Below are positions 28,611-35,426 of a DNA stretch of 39,632 bases, one piece after another. Below the pieces are notes generated by a model that was not told the DNA's origin, ran no database searches, and saw only the letters and a program-made list of their open reading frames with translations. Numbering within the stretch: the stretch's first letter is position 1; the number at the start of each line of letters is the position of its first letter. Source of the stretch: Roseococcus sp. SDR (lineage in GTDB: Bacteria; Pseudomonadota; Alphaproteobacteria; Acetobacterales; Acetobacteraceae); NCBI RefSeq assembly GCF_019083995.1, contig NZ_JAHRCU010000030.1:1-39632 (forward strand). Reading direction: 5' to 3'. The position numbers were made by a program, and so were the translations under genes.

Positions 28611-29480
28611 TCAGCCGTCCAGGTGGCGGCGCGGCCGGTGCCGCGCCAACAGCCCATCCACCGGGCCGAACACCAGCGCCATAACCCAGGCCGCCGCCGC
28701 GGCAAGGACGATGGCAGGGCCGCTGGGCAGGTCGAGATGGTAGGAGGCGAGCAAGCCGGTGACCGTCGCTCCCAGCGCGATCGAGACGGCCGCCAGCACC
28801 ATCCCGCCGACCTCCCGCGCCAGGTGGCGCGCGGCGATGGCGGGCAGCATCATCAGCCCCACGGCCATCAGGCTGCCGACCGCCTGCAGCGCGGACACCA
28901 GATTTCCGACGACCAGGGCCAGCAGGCCGAGATGCCAGACGCTGCCGCGCACGCCCACGGCCCGAGCGAAGCTCGGGTCGAAGCATTCGAGGATCAGCGG
29001 GCGCCAGGCGAAGGCAAGGAAGAGAAGGGTGGCCGTCGCCGCCGCTCCCATCAGCAGCAGCGCCGCATCATCCACGCCCAGCACCGAGCCGAAGAGCAGC
29101 TGCGTGAGCTCCACCGCCGAACCGCGCCAGGAAATCAGCGTGACACCCGCGGCGAGCGCCGTGAGGTAAAGCCCGGTCAGCGCCGCATCCTCGCGCCCGC
29201 CGGTCGCCCGCGCCAGCGCACCCGCGCCCAGCGCCACCACCAGCCCCGCGAGCAGCCCGCCCAGTGCGAGGGCCGGCAGCCAGAGCCCCGCCACCACGAA
29301 GCCCAACGCCACGCCCGGCAGGATGCCATGCGCCAGCACATCGCCCGTCAGGCTCATCCGCCGCAGCATGAGGAAGACGCCGAGCGGCGGCGCGGAGAGG
29401 CTCACGGCGAGGCACCCCACCAGGGCACGGCGCAGGAAGCCGAATTCGGCGAAGGGCGCGATCAGCGCCTCATGAAGCAT
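28611..29480 (-). CDS. znuB: zinc ABC transporter permease ZnuB
   Basis: A 289-residue inner-membrane permease of the ABC-3 (metal) family with about eight hydrophobic segments. Family landmarks are FLMLRRMSLTGDVLAHGILP near residue 36 and LVSALQAVGSLMAVGLMMLP near 200. The charged C-terminus is GLLARHRPRRHLDG. Together with ZnuC it imports zinc (or manganese); a Zur-like box upstream favours zinc. It follows znuC by 3 bp. Its stop codon meets the DUF1194 stop at TGATCA (28608-28613), leaving no room for a separate terminator. No solute-binding protein gene (znuA) is nearby. Confidence 0.93.
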   Translation of the reverse strand: MLHEALIAPFAEFGFLRRALVGCLAVSLSAPPLGVFLMLRRMSLTGDVLAHGILPGVALGFVVAGLWLPALALGGLLAGLVVALGAGALARATGGREDAALTGLYLTALAAGVTLISWRGSAVELTQLLFGSVLGVDDAALLLMGAAATATLLFLAFAWRPLILECFDPSFARAVGVRGSVWHLGLLALVVGNLVSALQAVGSLMAVGLMMLPAIAARHLAREVGGMVLAAVSIALGATVTGLLASYHLDLPSGPAIVLAAAAAWVMALVFGPVDGLLARHRPRRHLDG

Positions 29481-29483
29481 CGG

Positions 29484-30218
29484 TCAGGCGGCTTCGCGCT
29501 CGCAAGGCGCGGCGGCCTCGGCCCAGGCTTCCGACATCATGCGCGCGCGCAGCCGGTTCTCGGCCGAGAGCACCGTCTCGGTGGCACCCACCGCCACCGC
29601 CTCACGCGCCAGCAGCAGCGTCTCGGGGAATTCGCGGCGCACGAGGTCGAGGTCATGCAGCACGGCGAGGATGGTCCGCCCTTCGCCATGCCAGCGGCGC
29701 ATCACGCCCAGCAGGTCGGCCGCGGTGCGGGCATCCAGCGCGTTGAAGGGCTCGTCCAGCAGGATCACCGGCGCGTCCTGCAGCAGCAGGCGGGCGAAGA
29801 GCACGCGCTGGAACTGCCCGGCCGAGAGCGAGCCCACCGGCCGCCGCGCGAAGCCATGCAGCCCCACCGCATCCAGCGCGGTCTCGACCCGCTCGGGCTT
29901 CGGCGTCGCGGCGAAGGCGCCGCTCTCGCCCCAGAGGCCGAAGAGCACGGCATCCCGGCAGGTCAGCGGGAAGGCGCGGTCCAGCATGGCCTGTTGCGGC
30001 AGCAGCGCGATCTCACCGGGCGCGAAGCCCGCGACGCGGCCCTCGGCCGGCTTGTGCAGGCCCGCGATGGCGCGCAGCAGGCTCGACTTGCCGGCGCCAT
30101 TTGGCCCGACCACGGCCATCAGCCCGCCCGGCTTGAGCGCGAAGCTCACATGATGCACGGCCGGGTGCCGGCCATGCGTGACGGTAAGGTTCTCGATCGT
30201 GAGGAAAGGGCGCGTCAT
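29484..30218 (-). CDS. znuC: zinc ABC transporter ATP-binding protein ZnuC
   Basis: A 244-residue ABC ATPase. Walker A GPNGAGKS is at 38-45, Q-loop LLPQQAML near 72-79, signature LSAGQ at 131-135, Walker B VILLDEP at 151-157, and H-loop LAVLHDLDLV near 185. Closest in layout to ZnuC/MntB-type metal importers; the adjacent ABC-3 permease and upstream Zur-like palindrome support zinc. The ATG at 30218 overlaps the stop of a 38-codon ORF in ATGA, so translation is probably coupled to that upstream frame. Confidence 0.93.
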   Translation of the reverse strand: MTRPFLTIENLTVTHGRHPAVHHVSFALKPGGLMAVVGPNGAGKSSLLRAIAGLHKPAEGRVAGFAPGEIALLPQQAMLDRAFPLTCRDAVLFGLWGESGAFAATPKPERVETALDAVGLHGFARRPVGSLSAGQFQRVLFARLLLQDAPVILLDEPFNALDARTAADLLGVMRRWHGEGRTILAVLHDLDLVRREFPETLLLAREAVAVGATETVLSAENRLRARMMSEAWAEAAAPCEREAA

Positions 30219-30331
30219 GCCGAAAGCGCCCAGGCGATGGCGAGCCAGAGGCCAACCAGCACCCCCGCTGCCCAGAAGGCGCGCAGCCGGGCCGAAGCCG
30301 CGAGATCGAGGGGGTGGGTCCAGGCAGGCAT
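30215..30331 (-). CDS. 38-residue putative membrane protein, coupled to znuC
   Basis: A small ORF, MPAWTHPLDLAASARLRAF followed by WAAGVLVGLWLAIAWALSA, found by reading the minus strand upstream of znuC. About residues 19-38 form one hydrophobic helix, with a short charged N-terminal part. Its TGA overlaps the znuC ATG (ATGA), as most true gene pairs do here, which supports translation. The frame is open upstream to an ATG inside the Zur-like palindrome (30350-30348), so the true start is uncertain. No Shine-Dalgarno precedes the ATG at 30331, implying a leaderless start or a longer form. It could be an accessory subunit of the importer or simply a leader peptide. I do not recognise a family. 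Confidence 0.5.
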   Translation of the reverse strand: MPAWTHPLDLAASARLRAFWAAGVLVGLWLAIAWALSA

Positions 30332-30332
30332 G

Positions 30333-30349
30333 ATGTTATGCCATAACAT
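30333..30349. promoter_or_regulatory. Zur-like operator of the zinc importer operon
   Basis: ATGTTATGCCATAACAT is a perfect palindrome with 8-bp arms and one central base, in an otherwise GC-rich region. It matches the general form of Zur/Fur-family boxes (TGTTATxxxATAACA). It lies directly upstream of the small ORF and znuC-znuB, so zinc-loaded Zur would repress them. Confidence 0.85.
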
Positions 30350-30441
30350 GCGCGTCACCGCCGCGCCAAGCAAGGATGGCCCGCGCATGGCTGGGTCCTA
30401 GCCACGGGCTTTGCTGATTCCCCTGGGCGCCATCCCCCCCT

Positions 30442-31722
30442 ATGAACACCCGCATGGCCCATTCCGATGACGACCTGCGCCGCGCCCTCGCGCGGCATCG
30501 CGCCTTCGCCACCTTCCTCCTCGTCGTGATGGGCGGCCTCGTCTGGCTCGCCTATACCCTGCCGCCGAGCTTCGGGGCCGATCTGCTGGCCGCCTCCGCC
30601 AAGGCCGGCGTGGTGGGCGGCCTCGCCGACTGGTTCGCGGTGACGGCGTTGTTCCGCCGCCCGCTCGGCCTGCCCATCCCGCACACCGCCATCATTCCCC
30701 GCCAGAAGGAGCGGCTGGGCCAGGGCCTCGGCCGCTTCGTCGCCAATCACGTCTTCACCGAGGCCGAGGTGAAGCGCACCATCGCCCGCCTCGACGTCGC
30801 CGGCATCCTGGCGGGCTTCCTGGCCGATCGTGAGGCCTCCCGCCCTGCGGCCCAGGCGCTCGCCGCCGCCCTGCCGCGCCTGCTGGTGACGCTGGAGGAT
30901 GGCCGCGCGCGGCGCCTCATGTCCCGTCTGCTGCCGCGCGTGGCGGGGGGGCCGGGCGCCGCCCCCGTCGTCGCCCGCGCGCTGCGCAGCCTGATCGCCG
31001 GCGGCCAGCACCAGGCCGTGTTCGACCTGGCACTCGCCCAGCTCAAGACGGTGCTGCTGGCCAAGCAGGAGGAGCTGCGCGAGGCCATCAAGCGCCGCGT
31101 GCGCGAGACCGGCGGCGCCGTCGTTGGCTGGGCCGCCGGCGCCTATGTGGCCGACCGCGTTCTCGCCGTGCTGAACGCCGAGCTCGACAAGCAGGAGCCG
31201 GGCGACAGCGAACTCCGCCAGGCCTTCGAGGCCTGGATCGACGCCGAAATCACCCGCCTCGAGACCGAGCCCGAGCGCGCCGCGGCCCTCGGCGCCGCCA
31301 TCCGCCGCGCCCTCTCCCACCCGACCGTCACCGACTGGCTGGGCGATGCCTGGTCGCGCATCCGCGGCGCGCTGGCGGCGGATGCGGTGAATCCCAATGG
31401 CCGCACCGTCGCTATCCTGGAGGCGGCGCTCGCCAATGCCGGGCAATACCTGGCCGAGGACAACCAGGCCCGCGCCAAGCTGAACGGCGCGGTTGAGCGC
31501 ACGCTGGCCACCCTGTTGCCCTCGGCCCAGCAGCGCCTCTCGGACTTCATCGCAGGCGTGGTGAAAGGCTGGGACACGCAGCAGGTGACCGAGAAGATCG
31601 AGCTGCGCGTGGGGCGAGACCTGCAATTCGTGCGCGTGAACGGCACGCTGGTGGGGGCCCTGGCCGGTGGCGTGCTTTATCTGCTGATCTACTGGCTCAC
31701 CGGGGGAAGGGTCATCCATTGA
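30442..31722 (+). CDS. DUF445 family membrane protein
   Basis: A 426-residue protein with a hydrophobic segment near the N-terminus (FATFLLVVMGGLVWLAYTLPP, about 23-43), and another at the C-terminus (LVGALAGGVLYLLIYWLTGG). Between them is the DUF445 core: AAKAGVVGGLADWFAVTALFRRPL-like sequence around 52-75 followed by PHTAIIPRQKERLGQGLGRF. The long helical, coiled-coil-rich centre is typical of the YjiN/YheB group, whose role is unknown. ATG at 30442; a second ATG four codons on (MAHSDDD) is possible. It overlaps the MaoC-like gene at TTGA (31719-31722). Confidence 0.92.
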   Translation: MNTRMAHSDDDLRRALARHRAFATFLLVVMGGLVWLAYTLPPSFGADLLAASAKAGVVGGLADWFAVTALFRRPLGLPIPHTAIIPRQKERLGQGLGRFVANHVFTEAEVKRTIARLDVAGILAGFLADREASRPAAQALAAALPRLLVTLEDGRARRLMSRLLPRVAGGPGAAPVVARALRSLIAGGQHQAVFDLALAQLKTVLLAKQEELREAIKRRVRETGGAVVGWAAGAYVADRVLAVLNAELDKQEPGDSELRQAFEAWIDAEITRLETEPERAAALGAAIRRALSHPTVTDWLGDAWSRIRGALAADAVNPNGRTVAILEAALANAGQYLAEDNQARAKLNGAVERTLATLLPSAQQRLSDFIAGVVKGWDTQQVTEKIELRVGRDLQFVRVNGTLVGALAGGVLYLLIYWLTGGRVIH

Positions 31723-32165
31723 AGCCGCTGCAATCCTTCGACGAGCTCACCGTCGGCCAGCGTTTCGCCTTCGGGCAGTTCGCGCTCAGCGAGGCCGAGA
31801 TCATCGCCTATGCCGAGAAATTCGACCCGCAGCCCTTCCACACCGACCCCGTCGCCGCGAAATCCGCCCCGCTCTTCGGGGGCCTCGTCGCGAGCGGCCT
31901 GCACACCATGGGCGCGTGTTTTGGCCTGATCCTGGGCAGCGGCCTCTTCCGCGAGGTGAGCCTGGGCGGCAGCGAGATCACGACGAAGTGGCCCGCACCC
32001 CTTCGCCCCGATGAGGCGGTGGCGGTGGAGAGCATCGTGGCGAGCCTCAAGCCCTCGCGCTCACGCCCTGAGCTTGGCGTCGCGGTGTTCCGGCATATCG
32101 GCACGCGGGTTGCGGATGACATCATGGTCATCGAGATGACGGCCACGCATTTCTTCAAGCGCTGA
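31719..32165 (+). CDS. MaoC family (R)-specific enoyl-CoA hydratase-like protein
   Basis: A 148-residue hot-dog-fold protein. The hydratase motif is present: Asp36 and His41 in YAEKFDPQPFHTD, then GGLVASGLHTMG (about 55-66). Single-domain MaoC proteins hydrate trans-2-enoyl-CoA or act as dehydratases in fatty-acid or polyhydroxyalkanoate metabolism. The start is TTG at 31719, overlapping the DUF445 stop (TTGA), with GGGGGAAGG about eight bases upstream; no ATG in the right place exists. Co-transcribed with DUF445, with no evident functional connection. Confidence 0.9.
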   Translation: MKPLQSFDELTVGQRFAFGQFALSEAEIIAYAEKFDPQPFHTDPVAAKSAPLFGGLVASGLHTMGACFGLILGSGLFREVSLGGSEITTKWPAPLRPDEAVAVESIVASLKPSRSRPELGVAVFRHIGTRVADDIMVIEMTATHFFKR

Positions 32166-32362
32166 CAACCGGTTGCGGAATGGTGCCTTGCCGCAATGGC
32201 AGGCATGCGCCCGTTGTTCACGCGGATGCGGCATGCTTTGCTTCAGTCGCACTGGATCATGCGGCGCCCCTCCCGGCGGCATGCGCCGGGCACGATCAAC
32301 ACCGCGCGCAGCAAGCGCCGGGGGCGGACCAACCCGGCCTGCCTGACACAACGGAGAAGAAA

Positions 32363-32920
32363 ATGAAGCGCCGCACCCTCCTTGCCCTTCCCATGGGCCT
32401 CCCGCTGCTCTCGGCCTGCGCCTCGGTCGATGCCGAGCAGACGACCATCCTGCGTGGCGTGATCGAGACGGTGGACCCCGCCTCGCGCGAGGTGCTGGTC
32501 CGTGGCAATGCCGGCGCGCAATCCGGCGCCCTGCTGACCATGATCGCCGGCCGTGGCGTGACCCGCTTCAACCAGCTCCGCGCCGGCGACAATGTCACGG
32601 TCGTGTATTTCCAGGCCCTCGTCGCGCGTGCCGCCCGCCCGCTCTCCAGCGCGCCGCCGGCGAGCGCCACGCTGACCGCCGAGCGCGACGCCGCCCGCCC
32701 CGGCGGCGAGGTGACGCGGGTGCGCAGCGGCCGCGTGACCATCACCGCCGTGGACGCCGCGACCAGCACGGTCAGCTTCACCGGCCCCGGTGGCCTGAAC
32801 CGCACGGTGACGGCGACCAACCCGGAGATCCGGCGCTTCATCAGCCAGCTCCGCGTGGGCGAGCAGGTCGACATGACCTACGAAGAGGCGCTGGCCATCG
32901 AAATCACCCCGATGCGGTGA
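32363..32920 (+). CDS. putative lipoprotein of unknown function
   Basis: A 185-residue exported protein. It begins MKRRTLLALPMGLPLLSAC, where LSAC (16-19) is a good lipobox, so Cys19 should be lipidated. The mature part looks like two similar beta-rich halves: ILRGVIETVDPASREVLVRG with FNQLRAGDNVTVVYFQALV, then RSGRVTITAVDAATSTVSF with ISQLRVGEQVDMTYEEAL. This internal similarity suggests a duplicated OB-like or soluble-binding fold, an inference only. ATG at 32363 follows ACGGAGAAG. The 197-bp gap before it holds only a weak TTGCGG/CCGCAA inverted repeat. The hairpin-free spacing to the next gene is 58 bp. Confidence 0.85.
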   Translation: MKRRTLLALPMGLPLLSACASVDAEQTTILRGVIETVDPASREVLVRGNAGAQSGALLTMIAGRGVTRFNQLRAGDNVTVVYFQALVARAARPLSSAPPASATLTAERDAARPGGEVTRVRSGRVTITAVDAATSTVSFTGPGGLNRTVTATNPEIRRFISQLRVGEQVDMTYEEALAIEITPMR

Positions 32921-32978
32921 TTGCATGCCGAAGGGATGGGGCATTGACGCCCCGTCCCTTCGGACATGAAGTGCAGGG

Positions 32979-33923
32979 ATGCCTCGCATCCTCACGCTCG
33001 CCGGTGCGCAGACCGGCCCCATCCAGCGCGCCGACAGCCGCGCCCATACGCTCGACCGCCTGATCGCGCTGCTGGAAAGCGCCGCGACGCAGGGCGCCCA
33101 GCTCGTCGTCTTCCCGGAACTCCCGCTCACCACCTTCTTCCCGCGCTGGTTCATCGAAAGCACGCAGGAGCTCGACACCTATTTCGAGCGCGCGATGCCC
33201 AACCCGAACTGCCAGCGCCTTTTCGACCGCGCGCGCGAACTGCGGGTCGGCTTCCACCTCGGCTATGCCGAACTCACGCCGGAAGGCCGGCGCTTCAACT
33301 CCGCCATCACGGTGGGGCCGGATGGGCAGATCCTCGGCAAGTATCGCAAGGTGCATCTGCCGGGCTCCGTCGAGCCCCGTCCGGGTGCCCGCTTCCAGCA
33401 GCTCGAGAAGCGCTATTTCGAATATGGCGATCTCGGCTTCCCCGCCTTCCGCGGCCCGACGGAATGGCACCGCGCCATCATGGGCATGCTGATCTGCAAT
33501 GATCGCCGCTGGCCCGAGGGTTGGCGCTGCTACGGGCTGCAGGGCGTCGAGGTCATGGTGATGGGCTACAACTCCGCCGCCTATGACCCCAATGGCGGCG
33601 AGAGCGAAAGCGCCGAACTCCGCACCCAGCACTCCACCATGTCCGTGCAGGCCAATGCCTACATGAACGCGACCTGGGCCGTCGCCGTCGCGAAGGCGGG
33701 CAATGAGGACGGCTCGGGGCTGATCGGCGGCTCCTGCATCGTGAGCCCGAACGGCATCATCGTGGCCCAGGCGAAGACGCTGGGCGACGAGGTGATCCTG
33801 GCCGAGGCGGATCTCGATGATTGCCTGCAGGGCAAGGAGAAGATGTTCAACTTCGCCCAGCACCGGCGGCCCGAGCATTACCGCCGCATCGTGGAGCAGG
33901 TGGGGGTGGAACCCCCGGCTTGA
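32979..33923 (+). CDS. N-carbamoyl-D-amino-acid hydrolase (nitrilase superfamily)
   Basis: A 314-residue carbon-nitrogen hydrolase with the Glu-Lys-Cys triad in the expected places: Glu47 (FPELPLTTFFPRW), Lys124 (KYRKVHLPG) and Cys173 (MLICNDRRWPE). The TTFFPRW and CNDRRWPE contexts and the length are those of D-carbamoylases, which cleave N-carbamoyl-D-amino acids to D-amino acid, ammonia and carbon dioxide, the last step of hydantoin breakdown. The ATG at 32979 gives the family N-terminus. A hydantoin-racemase-like gene and ureidoglycolate lyase lie next on the opposite strand. The stop codon is followed at once by two hairpin repeats. Confidence 0.93.
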   Translation: MPRILTLAGAQTGPIQRADSRAHTLDRLIALLESAATQGAQLVVFPELPLTTFFPRWFIESTQELDTYFERAMPNPNCQRLFDRARELRVGFHLGYAELTPEGRRFNSAITVGPDGQILGKYRKVHLPGSVEPRPGARFQQLEKRYFEYGDLGFPAFRGPTEWHRAIMGMLICNDRRWPEGWRCYGLQGVEVMVMGYNSAAYDPNGGESESAELRTQHSTMSVQANAYMNATWAVAVAKAGNEDGSGLIGGSCIVSPNGIIVAQAKTLGDEVILAEADLDDCLQGKEKMFNFAQHRRPEHYRRIVEQVGVEPPA

Positions 33924-33979
33924 TTTATGCCCTCAGGCGCCGGGCGCGCACTCCGTGCGCTTGGCTTCGCCGCGAAGAG
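33924..33979 (+). repeat. family-1 hairpin repeat, copy A (directly after carbamoylase stop)
   Basis: TTTATGCCCTCAGGCGCCGGGC, split here as a T-rich start and CCCTCAGGCGCCGGGC, is followed by stem GCGCAC (33946-33951), loop TCC and stem GTGCGC (33955-33960), then TTGGCTTCGCCGCG. It begins on the base after the TGA of the carbamoylase gene. Same order and spacing as copies B and C, but a different complementary stem. Confidence 0.85.
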
Positions 33980-34098
33980 TTTTTGCCGCCCTCAAGCGCC
34001 GGGCGCGGCCTCCGGCCGCTGGGCTTCGCCGCGCGACGGGTGCGCTGGGCCCTGAGGTCAGTTGGGCGGCGCCGGCCGCCTTGCGGCCGGATGGGTTT
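33980..34098 (+). repeat. family-1 hairpin repeat, copy B
   Basis: A T run and CCGCCCTCAAGCGCCGGGC, stem GCGGCC (34005-34010), loop TCC, stem GGCCGC (34014-34019), then TGGGCTTCGCCGCG. A second hairpin CCGGCCGC / GCGGCCGG with loop CTT lies at 34072-34090. Over its length it matches the 14043-14161 copy in reverse orientation. Confidence 0.85.
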
Positions 34099-34117
34099 GT
34101 GAGCGCTGCCTCCGGTC

Positions 34118-34140
34118 TGGCGCCCGGCCCTTGGGCGCCA
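34118..34140 (-). terminator. hairpin adjoining the ureidoglycolate lyase stop codon
   Basis: TGGCGCCC (34118-34125) and GGGCGCCA (34133-34140) enclose seven bases, and the stem touches the TAG stop at 34141-34143. There is no U tract. Confidence 0.5.
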
Positions 34141-34617
34141 CTACTCCACCAGCAGCACCGGCTCCGGCAGCGTCGCCCATTCCTCGTCGCGCGCCTTCTC
34201 GCCCGTGCTCCACATGAGGATGGCGAAGCGGCCCGGGCGGTCGAGCACGCGCAGCGGGTGGTGCCAGCTGCCCAGGTGGTAGTTCACCGCCTGGTCGCCG
34301 CGCACGAGAAACGCCTGGAGTCCGGCCATATCCGGCGCGCCGTCGCGGTCGGGCGCCACCATCACCACCCAGCGCGACACATCCATCGGCACGAAGCATT
34401 GCGAGGAGCGGTTGTGCCGCTCCATCTGCGTCGCCAGCAGGGGCAGCGCGACCGGTTCCGCATGGTTGAAGGCAAGGGCGGGCAGCACGGCGCCATCTTG
34501 CGCCACCAGCGTCTCGCCCAGCGCCGGGCGCGCGCCGAGCGCCGGCGGGTCCATCACGTCGCCGAAGGGGCGGAAGGCCTCCGCCGTCAGCGGTTGCAGG
34601 CGCAGCGTGCGGGGCAT
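34141..34617 (-). CDS. allA: ureidoglycolate lyase (AllA family)
   Basis: A 158-residue cupin-like enzyme that splits ureidoglycolate into glyoxylate and urea at the end of allantoin breakdown. Family features are the start RLQPLTAEAFRPFGDVMD, the central MERHNRSSQCFVPMD (about 70-84), VAPDRDGAPDM, and the metal/substrate region VNYHLGSWHHPLRVLD near 110. The size fits AllA. Its ATG shares one base with the stop of the racemase-like gene, so the two form an operon. The product glyoxylate could feed serine-glyoxylate aminotransferase encoded in the same window. Some AllA-like proteins have other substrates, so the exact role is inferred. Confidence 0.88.
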   Translation of the reverse strand: MPRTLRLQPLTAEAFRPFGDVMDPPALGARPALGETLVAQDGAVLPALAFNHAEPVALPLLATQMERHNRSSQCFVPMDVSRWVVMVAPDRDGAPDMAGLQAFLVRGDQAVNYHLGSWHHPLRVLDRPGRFAILMWSTGEKARDEEWATLPEPVLLVE

Positions 34618-35366
34618 CAGCGCGCGCCCTCCGCATAGAGGCGCGTGAGGCCCGGCTCATAGCCCGTCAGCCCGCGCGTGCGGTGCGCCCGGCGCGTGGG
34701 GGCGAGGCCGGCCAGCGCGGCCGCCATCCGCACGCCCGCCGCCGTGCCGTCCACCAGCGGCACTGGCACATCTGCCGCGAGTTCCGGCGCGAGGCCCGCC
34801 AGCGGCCCGCCGGCCAGGATCACCACCTCCGCCCCATCCTGCTCGATGCTGGCGCGGCAGAGATCGAGGATCATGTCCCGCCGCTCCTCCGCCACGCGCC
34901 CCGGATCGCCCGAGAAGGCCGGGCCCATGCGGAAGCCCGCGCAGCGGTTGGCCAGGCCCGCATGCTCCAGGCAATCCACGAACATGGGCTTGAGCGCCGC
35001 CGTGAAGCTCACGATGCCGAAGCGGCGGCCGAGCATGGATGCGGCGTGGAAGGCCGCCTCGCTGATGCCCACCACCGGCACGTCGAACAATTCCCGCGCC
35101 GCCTCCACGCCCGGGTCGCCGAAACAGGCGACGACCGCCGCGTCGAACTCGCCCCGCCGCGCGGCAAGGGCGGCCACTGTCGCCGGTCCCGCCACGGACC
35201 AGTCCGCGCGGGTGACGATGAGCGGCAGGCCGAAGGGCGCGCTGACCGAGGTGACGCTGCAGCCGGCGGGCAGCGCGGCCTCGGCCGCGCGGGCGATGCG
35301 GGCGGTGACGGAATCCGTCGTATTGCTGTTGACCACGAGAATGCGGCAGGTCGCAGGGCTGGGCAT
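34617..35366 (-). CDS. Asp/Glu/hydantoin racemase family protein with a single catalytic cysteine
   Basis: A 249-residue protein with the family start ILVVNSNTTDSVT and first cysteine loop AAVVACFGDPGV (Cys81). Hydantoin, allantoin, aspartate and glutamate racemases use two cysteines. At the second site, where the family usually has LGCAG, this protein has VVILAGGPLAG (182-191) with no Cys. Other cysteines (132, 142, 170) are elsewhere. One-cysteine relatives include arylmalonate decarboxylase, though that keeps the other cysteine. So racemase activity is doubtful and a different isomerase or decarboxylase is possible. Operon with allA, divergent from the chemoreceptor gene 60 bp away, and near a D-carbamoylase, which would fit hydantoin or ureide metabolism. 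Confidence 0.85.
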   Translation of the reverse strand: MPSPATCRILVVNSNTTDSVTARIARAAEAALPAGCSVTSVSAPFGLPLIVTRADWSVAGPATVAALAARRGEFDAAVVACFGDPGVEAARELFDVPVVGISEAAFHAASMLGRRFGIVSFTAALKPMFVDCLEHAGLANRCAGFRMGPAFSGDPGRVAEERRDMILDLCRASIEQDGAEVVILAGGPLAGLAPELAADVPVPLVDGTAAGVRMAAALAGLAPTRRAHRTRGLTGYEPGLTRLYAEGAR

Positions 35367-35426
35367 GGGGCGGGTCCTGATGGAGTGGTGGCCGAGGGGC
35401 TTTGAATCCGCTTATTCTATCAAGCG

